Shown piece after piece: positions 13,376-24,581 of a stretch of DNA of 64,000 nt. Every line of letters starts with the position of its first letter. Position 1 is the first letter of the stretch. The notes under the pieces were generated by a model, which ran no database searches, was not told where the DNA came from, and saw nothing but the letters and a program-made list of their open reading frames with translations. A program made the position numbers and the translations under genes. Origin of the DNA: Anticarsia gemmatalis (Eukaryota > Arthropoda > Insecta > Lepidoptera > Erebidae); NCBI RefSeq assembly GCF_050436995.1, contig NC_134747.1, forward strand, positions 13,957,501 to 14,021,500, in the 5' to 3' direction.

Positions 13376-16300
13376 GCCGGAGTCATGGTGGGTGTCGGCA
13401 GTACTGAAGACCATCCGCGCAGTCGCGCTGGTGTTCGACATCATCACCTTCCCAGTGCACCTCATACTGCAGAGGCCGTGGAGGAAACGAGCGTTATCTA
13501 GACGAATTAAGGTAAGGGGTTGAGAAAAACTTAAAGCTAACAAGATGTAGAATGTTTGGAAGTTTCTAGTTGATGTGTTAAAGAAGGATTTGTGGGTGAA
13601 TCTGATTAGGATTAGAGAGGAAGATGATTCAAAAGATTAAAAATGGGCTTATGATAAAGAGGAGGATTAAAATTAAAACTATTTATTAGAATAGGTGAAA
13701 ATAATAGTGTACATATTCGACGGATTTTAATACCTAATCTTAAAGTTCAGCTTGGTTGCTACTTGGGGTAATTTACTAGAAAAACTTTATAAGATGTTGG
13801 TAATAGCAGAGCAATGAACAGCAACACATCGATTTAAAAGAGTTTAGAACTTACAAACGTAGAAGCTAAAACTAGCATAATTCCTAATCAAAAAGTTATC
13901 CAGACGGCAGACAAATTATCACGCATCCCAAATCCTACTAACTTTATTAAATCTGATATGGTTTCAACATTAATACTATATACCTCTCCATAATTACATC
14001 CACAAACTTGTATAACAAGATCCAAAATAATGTTTATCAAAGAACGCTAAAAATATTCTCATAAATTAATTGACTTCAATAAAATCGTTTTGGTCTACTG
14101 CCAGAATTACTTGTGATAGAGATTTGATTAACGATGGCAGGCTATCTCCGTGATTGATCGAGTTGAGGTAGCCTTTTAGCAATCTGAACTATATTGTGGA
14201 CCAATTATTTTAGATAAAATTGAGTAGGTGAACCGTCAGGATTTAGTTTTTGTCAATATTTGCTTGTCACATAGACAGACATTTTTTCCTTTTCTTATTC
14301 GATATTCACTTTTTTATAAACGCTTTCATATCTGTTGTTAACTTGACCTAATTACTTTCACTTAACATTGGTCCAGATGATTCCAAATAGTTGCTAGAAG
14401 GTTCAAACCCGTTACAGGTTGACGCGATACGTGGATCATGTTTAACAAGACTTTTAGAGTTTTGAACCTCTCCTGAGTCAATATTTCTGTGAAATAAGAA
14501 CCAAGTTTCCTACTAACAGTTAACAAAGCATTCGGACACATTTACCTGGGTATTACATAAAGCAGAGATATTCTCGAATACCATTGTAGTTGTTATTTTC
14601 GTTTGACCTGTTTTTAAACTAGCCGCCCACGCGCCCTAATGTTCTGCCACAGAATTGCAACAAATAAAAACATTGAACAACGTAATTTTATAATGACTGC
14701 TCGGACATATTCCCTCCTCCATTTTAAAAGATATTTTGGCTTTCAAAAATCTTGTTTTAATAATGAAATTGTTATGCTGATCAATTTTTGCATAATTCTT
14801 TGGAAATTGGTTAAGACTTTTTGCTTAGCTTTTTTATTAATGTTCGGTCAAGAATAACCTGATTTTAAAATGCAAAAAAAAATATAAACAAGATGTTATT
14901 ATGTATTCAAAATGTTGATATGATGGGCTACGTTATAAGAATTCGTAATATCGGCCCCTGAATTAAATAGAAATTAGAATTACAGTCTTTCTACTTGTTT
15001 AACAATAGTCCAATGCCTAATAAGATTCATTCAGAAAGCCTGGATTCAGTCTTTTTTTTATTCACTGCAGTATCCGAATCCTCATCTTATAACACCAATT
15101 CAAAGCAGATTCCATATTAGCTATGAAAGACCGTATAGCTAATTGTACCTGTATTGTTCCAGGCCCGTATAATCCAGACCACACAGAACAGCATAACAGT
15201 GCGCTCTGTGTCGTCTCCATCAGACCTTCACCTGAGGCTGGTGCGCGATGGCGTCACCTCCATGGAGTCCATGCTGCGTGCCGCGTCCGCCAGGTGGGCG
15301 CAGAGGCCCTGCCTCGGCACCAGGACTGTGCTTGGAGAGGAGGATGAACCACAGCCCAATGGACGTGTGTTTAAGAAGGTGAGAAATGATTTTTATAAAT
15401 GTGGAAGTTTGTGGACATGTATTTGTTACTTTTGAATGCAACAACTGATCGAATTGGACAGTAAAATAGTAAGTGTAGACGTTATGCTCTATAGGGTTCA
15501 TGGAAATGATTCCCAGTTAAAAATCATTGTGAACAAATATTTTTAAATTGCAGAAATTATCGTTTTGATTCTTAAGTGTGATTAGATAACAATCACGAAT
15601 TGTAAAAACATCTCTTTTTAGGACAAATTATGGAATCAATATTATGTATTATCTTTATATATAATTCTTCTGTAAGTGTGTATGTCACTGAACTTCTCTT
15701 AAACGACTGGACCGATTTTGATGTTTTTTTTTGTGTGTGTTCAAGGGGATCTGAGAATGGTTTGTATTCACAATTTTGTCCGCTGGACAATGCTTTTTTA
15801 TTTAATTTTTATGGCAAAACAACGTTTGCCGGGTCAGCTAGTATTTTATAATGCCCCAGATTTCCTGCAAGTTTGTGTATATTGTGTCAATTAAATTGAT
15901 TAAGTCAAGATATGTTCTAGTATCTAGAATTCTAGATGAGTGCATCTCAGCATCTAATGTAATACTGAAGACGTTGTAATTACATATTCAATCGAATTGA
16001 CGTAGCGACGCTTGAATCTAATTAGTTCGTGTCAATAACACTAGATTAATACTGACTAATTGACAAACACGTTGATACTTGGGTATAATGGTTTCTTACA
16101 TTAAAATCTATTATGATATGAGTTAAAGTTAATTACGACTTGCATTTACTATAAAGAATGATATCGTAAAGAAACCTGAGGGCCTGAAGGTGTTTGTTTA
16201 TGACTATTTCGTTTTCTGCATTCTTTTGAACGATACTCTGGGAGGAAGCTGGAATACTTGAGATTTTTTGGATTCGTCTTCCAGTCTCACTGAATGGGGC

Positions 16301-19300
16301 TGAATACTATTTTTACATGGTACGACTGCGTATCGGACTTTCACAGTCAAGTTTGGTATTATGATGGGTTGTATCACGATATCCCTCGGTAGGACTAGTG
16401 TTGTCAGGCTTTCAAACTTCTGACTACTGGTAACGTCGATCAAAGGTCTATGAAAATGTCAGTATTTAAGTATGAAAATTAAAGTATGCTGCGATATTTC
16501 ATGAAAGATTGATGTGTCATTGAATTGATTTTTTTATTGGTTTGTCATTGAGAGTGTGAGAACAAGTTGCGAAGTACCAGATGTCTCATTTTGAACTTAC
16601 TTGAAACAGCTGTGTAATTGGTGACTTTTTCTTATTCTTCACAAAGACATTATGTTAAACGATGAGGATTTAAATCGATTTTTACATTAGTGTCTTTACA
16701 AGCTATTATATTATGAGCTATAAGCACAGTACTCATTTTAGATGATGTTTGTGTAAATTTGATGTGTCCTATTCTGAAGCGAACAAAACATCGTAGTTTT
16801 AATTTAATTAAACTTAGATAAACTCTTCAAAAAGTAAATTTTTAGAAAAACAGAACTTTCTCCCTTTTTTTAATTTATAGTTATTGCTGCTGAAAATCAA
16901 TGATGTTATTAATATCTTCTGCCTAACGCCACCTGCCACTGGGCCTGTCACTGGGCCAGAACGTACCTGTGTTTTGTGCTCACATTAAACACTATCAAGA
17001 AAAACCTGCAAGGTTTCAATGAAACTAGCCACCGTAGCTAAACATTGGCTAAAAGGCACATTCTATCAGTGTTAAAACGTGTGTACATATCTCCAGTTCA
17101 ACATGGGCGACTACGTGTGGCGCACGTACGTGGACGTGGAGAGCGAGGCGCGCCAGTTCGGCGCCGGGCTGCGCGAGCTGGGCTGCAAGCCGCGGGACAA
17201 CATCGTCATGTTCGCCGAGACGCGCGCCGAGTGGATGATCGCCGCGCACGGCTGCTTCAAGCAGAGCATACCTGGTGAGTATACACTAAAGTAATACTGA
17301 ACTAAGTAGAAGATTGAAGCTGAAGAAAGATTTGGTGTAAGGCCAAGATAAGAAATTCTTGTCTGTCATAGAAAGCTTTTTACTTGACGAAAGGAAACTA
17401 AGTATGACATTTCGAATCAATCTTGTCGTGGGAACTTAACCAATAATAAACATACCTTATTACCTTATAGGTATGTCAATAAGCCCAGTCTTTTCGGTTC
17501 TGGAACTGGAATGCCTTCATTCTTCTTGTTAGAATTTGATTTGTCCGAAAGTCGTCTCAGAATCGATGTAGCTACCTAAATCGAAAAATCCATTGCCAAA
17601 TGGCATTTGTTCTCTATAAATAATTACACATCAAAGTTTCCCATAACCTTATATCCCAATATTCCCATTATAACTTCCAAATCTCACCCTCACCTTTAAT
17701 TTTCCAGTGGTAACAATCTACGCGACACTGGGCGACGAGGCCATAGCGCACGGCATCAACGAGACCGACGTCTCCACAGTCATCACCACCTACGACCTCC
17801 TGCCCAAGTTCAAGAAGATCCTGGCCAAGACTCCCCGCGTTGACACCATCATCTTCATGGAGGACCAGCTCAAGACAGCCGAGAGGACCGGCTTTAAGGA
17901 GGGCATCAGGATTATTGGGTACAAGGAGGTCGTGGCTAAAGGTCTCTCGTCTAAGATTGGTGAGTGTTTTTCATTATCTGTTTTCTACAGAAATAAGGAT
18001 TTAAAGAATATTTATCTTTGCTTTCGAAATATGCCTTTGTTATAGTTGAATAGTGGGTTCAATGATTACTAGGAACTGAATAAAATGACAAAATAAAAAG
18101 GCGTTTCTATGCAATGTTATTGCGTTTTATGCAATTTTGGTTTTGATTTAGCCAAAATGTAGTCCTATAATATTAAAATTTTTATGATTTACTTTATTTA
18201 CTCAGTCACAATTTCAATAGCATTTTAACTTTAAAATAGTAAAATTATTACTGCTTATTAATTTTAAAATAATTATACAAACACTGTCTACAAATCATTA
18301 TCTAATAACATTAACCACATCGACATTTCTACACAAAGAGTACGATACATTCGACAGTAAATACACATTTTTACTCATACACTCAATCAACAATACTAAA
18401 GTTTCATTCTATCTCCCTAGACCCGGTCCCACCGTCCCCGTCGGACACGGCCATCATCATGTACACGTCGGGCTCGACGGGGGTCCCGAAGGGCGTGATC
18501 CTGTCTCACCGCAACATGCTGGCCACGCTCAAGGCCTTCGCCGACGCCGTGCCCATCCGCGACGACGACATCCTCATGGGCTTCCTGCCGCTCGCGCACG
18601 TCTTCGAACTGCTGGCCGAGAGCTTGTGCATTATTGGAGGTACGTACCCATTTGAATAATAGTATAAATATAGTTGAATCATCTCTATGTAAATATTATA
18701 TCCTTTTTATGGAAGCTTACAGATAATTATTGGGTATTATAGTAAATGTCAATTCGCCGCAGCTACCTTTTGTAAAAATTAGAAAATATTATTTTACTCA
18801 CTATGAAAAATTATGTCAATCTCTCACGTGTAATCTGAAAGCTTATATTAAAAGGTGATTCGCGACTGTAGATGGGCCCGTTCCGCGAGTACGTCGTTCA
18901 TACGAATACGACGCGGGCGCACGCATATTGAGTTATTAAACTTTGACGACATATTATGTGACGCAGTAGAGAATAATCGCTACACGCAATGTGTTTTGTG
19001 GCTTGTGAGTTGGACAATTTAATAATAACCAATCTTTTTTTATTTTGCAGGTGTACCAATCGGCTACTCCACACCACTGACAATGTTGGACTCATCGAGC
19101 AAGATCATGAAGGGCACCAGTGGTGACGCTACCATTCTCAAACCTACCTGCATCACTACTGTACCGGTAAGTACAAATTAAACATTTAAATTTCATATTA
19201 AGTTCTTTAACTGTTATAAAAAAATTAAGCAAATTAACCTCGGCGCGGTCATTCCATAGATGGGTGACCGCTTAGTGGTATTTAAACTGGTTGTCTCCAG

Positions 19301-22300
19301 GCTCCGAAGAGCATGTAAAATGTCGTTCCCGGTTGTTGTCAATTAAGATAATAGTCGTTAAACCACGTCAAAGATCTTCGGGCGGCTTGAACGACTTTGA
19401 CACTAGGTTGACCACTAACCATACTATAAGAATATAGAGAATGGATTCTAAACATTTTATTTTGATTTCTAGACGTTTGTTGTTAATAACTCATTTATTG
19501 CCTCGCCCTAAAATTTCCCATTCCCATTCATCGTGTTTAAAAATATTGTATCAAAATATATCATAAATTACCAAGATCGCTTATAATTTGCAGTTGATAA
19601 TGGACCGCATCAGCAAAGGCATCACGGACAAGGTGTCGCGCTCGGGCGAGTTCGCCGGCGCGTTCTTCAAGTGGGCCTACAACTACAAGCAGATCTGGAT
19701 GAGGCGCGGATACGATACACCTATACTTAATAAGATTGTACGTATTATAGTTATTTACTTATAATTGACTAGCTGACCCGCGCAACTTCGCTTGCAGCAC
19801 ATAAGAGAGAATGGGTCATATTTTTCCCCGTTTTTGTAACATTTTTTACTACTACTCTGCTCCTGTTGGTCGTAGCGTGATGATATATAGCCTATAGCCT
19901 TCCGTGATAACTGGGCTGTCTAACACTGAAAGAATTTTTTAAATCGGACCAGTAGTTCCTAAGATTTGCGCGTTCAAACAAACAAACAAACAAACAAACA
20001 AACTCTTCAGCTTTATAATATTAGTATAGATTTGTGAGAAGTTTTCATTTATTTCTCTTTTATTGTTGGAAATTTTCATAATTTTTAGTTTCATTTTAGC
20101 AGTCAATATTATAATAATATGTACTCAATGTGATATTTTTTATTTACACTGGTTGATAGAGTTAGATCATGAGTTTACACACGCATACGTAAAGGTACTT
20201 ATACGTATAGGCAGTGCTGTTGGCACAAGTCGTGCAAAGTCGCCAATACCATACTACCTTTCGAATGTTAGAAACGAACTGATAAGGCGGTACGCCGCGT
20301 AATCCGTTGATATACTTTGGCTGCCATGCCCGGCACTGTGTGTAGGAGTCTTTATTTTATCTACGTATTTGACTATCAAATTATATCAATCAGACATAAT
20401 GTTTCCTTGCATTTGTTTATTTTCTTTACTATAATAATAATTGTACATATTTGTTGGTCAGATGTTCAGCAAGGTGCGGTCGCTGCTGGGCGGGCAGGTG
20501 CGGCTCATGATCAGCGGCGGCGCGCCGCTCTCGCCGGACACGCACGCGCAGGTGCGCATCTGCCTGTGCTGCTCCGTGGTGGCGGGCTACGGCCTCACCG
20601 AGACCACGTCGTGCGCCACCGTCATGTGTCCGCACGACCGCTCCACGGGCCGCGTGGGCGCGCCCACCACCGGCACCGACATCAGGCTGCTGGACTGGGA
20701 CGAGGGCGGCTACAGGGTCGACAACAAACCCTTCCCGCAGGTGCGTGCCACTATCTGGTTATAGATATAAGCTTTTACGTTTAATCTCGAAATATGCAAA
20801 CTGTTTTTGCAAAACATAAAAATTACTTCGTATGGAATACTTCCAATGAACAGTGGTTAAAGTCGCCACTACCATTGCGTCGAAAAATCGTGAATTCAAT
20901 TGTCATACAGAGCAATAAAATTACTTATGCAATCGATTCACAAATAGTTATTTCGGGTCTGGTTGTACTTTGTGGCCGTTGATTGTATGTCCCCGCAACC
21001 CGAGATCAATTCATAATGCAGAAAATTTCAAAAAAAGAAATGTGTCGTAAAAAAATTTTAAATCCACTCTCACTCAAAATTACCTCACAGAGAAACAATA
21101 AACTAAAACTAATATAAATATGTGTTATAATGTGCAGGGTGAGATAGTGATCGGCGGCGACTGCGTGGCGGAGGGCTACTACAAGAACCCCGACAAGACG
21201 CGGGAGGAGTTCATCGATGTGGAGGGTCGGCGCTGGTTCAAGTCGGGAGACATCGGCGAACTGCACCATGATGGATGTATCAAGATTATCGGTCAGTATA
21301 CTACAGGTTTACATTGTGTCCTGCTGTTAAACAAAATTTTACCCCTTCCTCAATTCGATATGACACCCTTGCCAAGGAGTGGACCAGTAAAAGTGTCTTG
21401 CTGTAATAACTGCTTCTAGCAATATATTGGAGAGAGTGCCTCAGACATGATAATGCTGTATTCAATGAGTTTTAACTAAATTGTAAAAACACAGCTAACT
21501 TTGAAACTTTTTTGGAATGGTACAAATATTACGGTTTTTTTTTATCTTACCCTCAATTGAAAGTCTTTTCATTTAAAAGCTTTCTCAATCAGAAACAGGG
21601 AATGTCGCGAGATTACTGTATATTGCTTGTTAAAACGCTAATCTCAAAAACGTGGGATACCACTGGAAATACTTAAAATTTCACATTATTAACATCAAAT
21701 TTATTCCATCTTACAGACCGCAAGAAGGATCTAGTAAAACTGCAAGCTGGCGAATACGTATCATTGGGCAAAGTGGAAGCGGAACTGAAGACGTGTCCCA
21801 TCGTTGAGAACATCTGCGTGTACGGCGACAGTTCGAAGAGCTACACCGTGGCGCTGCTGGTGGCCAACCCGCGCAACCTGGCCGACCTCGCCACGCGCTC
21901 CGGCCTGCCTGAGATGGACTTTGAACAGCTGTGCCAGAACCCTGTCGTTGAGAAGGCCGTGCTTAAGGAACTCGCTGATCATGCTAGGAAATGTAAGTGC
22001 AATTTATTCTGTAGTTTCTTTATTAATTTCTCTATTATTAATGATTATTTCCTTTATTAACTTCTCTGTTAATTACTACCTTGGCAGTAGATAGGCAGGC
22101 TTGTACTTTGGTCTCACGTACTATTCTATTATATTGCCTAACGGCTCTTATTAAAAATCCTGACAACCAAATTATCATTCTTTATGGGCCCGGGGCCGAA
22201 TTATAATGTCGATTATAATTCGGTCTGCCGTTGTTAAAAGTATGCTAAAAGAATTTATGTAAAACTGAGCGTTAACTAACCTCCTGTTATGTTACAGGCG

Positions 22301-22452
22301 GTTTGGAGAAGTTCGAAGTGCCAGCAGCGGTAAAGCTGGTGACGGAGGTGTGGTCCCCGGACATGGGGCTGGTGACGGCCGCCTTCAAGATCAAGCGGAA
22401 AGACATCCAGGAGCGCTACAAGGAGGACATCAAGCGCATGTACGCGTCGTGA
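13376..22452 (+). CDS. Acsl: Long-chain-fatty-acid--CoA ligase (ACSL3/4 type), 5' end missing
   Basis: The enzyme joins long-chain fatty acids to CoA using ATP at ER or lipid-droplet membranes. Eleven exons join in frame: 13376-13511, 15163-15378, 17097-17274, 17708-17959, 18421-18639, 19051-19166, 19594-19737, 20462-20740, 21138-21291, 21717-21992 and 22298-22452, giving 707 residues. Human ACSL4 is about 711, so only a short N-terminus is absent. Exon 1 shown here encodes a hydrophobic anchor ('FDIITFPVHLIL') followed by basic residues. The AMP-binding motif 'YTSGSTGVPKG' is at visible residues 275-285, 'GYGLTE' at 462-467, and the ACSL signature 'DRKKDLVKLQAGEYVSLGK' starts at 565. The protein ends 'RMYAS'. 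An in-frame stop at 13356 with no ATG after it shows that an upstream coding exon is required. Introns hold retroelement fragments. Exons differ strongly in GC, those at 17097, 18421 and 20462 being GC-rich. Confidence 0.95.
13512..15162 (+). other. Acsl intron between first two visible exons
   Basis: It is AT-rich and runs from GTAAGG to a 'tattgttccag' acceptor. I see no RNA gene or further exon in it. Confidence 0.7.
15610..15842 (+). repeat. Retroelement fragment in Acsl intron
   Basis: It contains 'aaacgactggaccgattttg' and ends 'tttgccgggtcagctagt'. These are the internal and terminal signatures of lepidopteran retroelement ends, and the body differs from the copies at 7897 and 19768. 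It lies in the intron between 15378 and 17097. Confidence 0.6.
19228..19437. repeat. Dispersed lepidopteran repeat in Acsl intron
   Basis: It contains 'tcgttcccggttgttgtcaa', 'taatagtcgttaaaccacg' and 'gacactaggttgaccactaa', a block I recognise as a common lepidopteran interspersed repeat. It sits between the exons ending at 19166 and starting at 19594. The family is not named. Confidence 0.5.
19768..20030 (-). repeat. Non-LTR retroelement 3'-end type repeat, inverted copy in Acsl intron
   Basis: It starts 'actagctgacccgcgcaact' and ends with an (AACA)n run and 'cttcagctttataatattag'. This is the reverse complement of the family at 7897-8161. Confidence 0.7.
22196..22223. repeat. Short perfect hairpin in Acsl intron
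   Basis: Twelve-base arms (22196-22207 and 22212-22223, 'ccgaattataat' and its inverse) enclose a 4-nt loop. It lies 75 bp before the last Acsl exon. It may be a chance AT-rich hairpin or a MITE remnant. Confidence 0.5.
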
Positions 22453-23940
22453 GCTCTCCCGCCACCCACTAGCTCACTCCTACCTTAGTTTCGTTAAGTC
22501 CTGTACATATTTGTCTTCTACATCTAAATATTGTAGTGTGTATTATTGTAATACTAAATTTTCGCTTGAGCGTGTGCGGACGGATGATCGGGAACACTCG
22601 CGACGTTGATGTTTTCTGTTCCAACTTAGTTATGTTTTAGTGCTTGTGTAAGAAACATCTTCGCATTTCGTCTTTTATGTCGTTTGCTACAGAACATATC
22701 AACGTTATTCGAGTGGTATGCGGTGCTCAAACACAAGAGAATTTTGTGACGTTTATCTACCGGGTCACGATGTTGTCGTGTGAGTGAGCGCACGTTTAGA
22801 GTACACCGTTTGACAGGTCGAACGAGTCTGATGAGATTCTTTGTGTAAATTTAAAATTATATAGATCTGATGTGAGAGCGCTGTGCGTGATGAAAATATA
22901 AATTTTATGTCATTATTGTATACTTAGTTGTTCGGAATTCGTGTAGATATTGGCCTAGCATCTCAGATGTAGATATCTATCGTCCGTACTCACAAACTAA
23001 GAGATTTGTTCCTACGTGTTTTAAAAAGACAAAGTTATCACATGTTTGTGCGTACGGACATACATCGCTAGACTAAGGTAATCGTATTAGTACTTAGGGG
23101 GACGGGGATAACGTTTGCAATCTAATAATATAATAATTTTTGCAATAATAAATTTTTATGTTCATCTGTTTATTTGTATAAAAGGACTCATTTCAAAAAT
23201 GAGTCGTCAGGGCGAGCTCATTGTGTTGCATAATGTTTAGCCAAATGATGTTTAATGTATTATAAACAAATAATAATTATGTTGACACTCGTTCATTGCT
23301 GCGAGCATAATATAATATACCAATTATCTATTCTCGTGTCGTTTCTATAGATATTAACTGTACGTTTTATTTGATAGGTGTTACATAACTGTTAGCATTT
23401 CGTCTACATAAGACATGTATGTAGTTTTAATATATTTTTACTGAACAAACATGTGACGGTGTCAACATAATTGAGTCGGATTTTAAAATTTGTTGATTAG
23501 TTTTTATTGTGTTGTAAATCATGGCTAATGTTATAGTTTAGCGCGTGTGTACCAACTAAGAAGAGAGGCTAGTCAGAGTTAGTCCGAACGTCGCAGCATT
23601 TTATCATTACTGGCCGCATTTCGCTGAGCATTTTCACCCAAACTTAAATATAATAATACTATAATATAATCAAGTACTACCTGAACAAAAAACGTAAAAT
23701 TCCATTGATGTATTTAACGTGAGAACAAGTGTTACTGTATGGTAATCATTATATTTTTCGATGTAATAATGTTGAACTAAATAGTGAATTGTAATTATAA
23801 CGTCATCTATACTGTTGTAGATGTTTGCTCAGTTTATGTGACTGTATTTTTGTGTTTGAAATTCTTAAGCATTACAATTGAAAACCAATTTTGTATTATT
23901 TATTGAATAAATGTTAATAAAATCATTTATGTTTTTTTAT
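22453..23940 (+). other. Acsl 3' UTR
   Basis: Non-coding sequence from the Acsl stop codon to the tandem poly(A) signals at 23906 and 23916. The roughly 1.5-kb length is my inference from those signals. No other gene is visible. Confidence 0.6.
23906..23921 (+). terminator. Tandem poly(A) signals for Acsl
   Basis: Two AATAAA hexamers (23906-23911 and 23916-23921) are followed by a T-rich, TGTGTTT-containing stretch, as expected at an mRNA 3' end. They are the strongest such signals downstream of the Acsl stop. Confidence 0.65.
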
Positions 23941-24335
23941 TTTGTGTTTCTTGAGTGTCCAAATATGACAGCCATAACATGAATTCTGAGGTCATAAAAG
24001 GAATGCCCTTGGTTGAATTTAACGAACCTACTTTTTTAGGCTGAAATCTTAATCGCTCTATAAACAAATCCAAATTCTTATGATTAATTAAAAGCTTCTG
24101 AAAGCCTCATGTTTATATATAAATCATCTGAAATTTAGTGTGTGCCTAAGCTAATATCCTGGCAATTTTGTTTATTATTCTACCCTATTTCACTGAAATA
24201 TCGATACTCTATGGTGCATAACTCAGTTTCTCCTTCGCTTTGAAATTCAACTGCTGGGAATTAGCACTAGTGAAACAGTCTGTCAGTATTTTACGGTTAG
24301 GGTCATATAAAAATAAACAATAGTTGCTGTAATAG

Positions 24336-24341
24336 TTTATT
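24336..24341 (-). terminator. Poly(A) signal for Spt5
   Basis: AATAAA on the minus strand, about 240 nt beyond the Spt5 stop. Other AATAAA-like hexamers occur nearer 24520, so the site used is uncertain. Confidence 0.5.
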
Positions 24342-24581
24342 TTTACTTCACGTAAATAACATTTTTCCATAATGTCTCATAAATACGGGGGCTTAACTGT
24401 AGCTTTAACGCAAGAGTCGTAAAATATAGAGTCGGAAAATAGTTCACGTATATGTCTGATAAAGTAACTTTCAGTAGAATATATTGTAATAGTATAGTAG
24501 TGGTCAGAGTAAACGATAAATAAACAGAAGATTCCCCTACAGAACATCTAGCGACTAATATGAATTTTATAATATGAGGAT

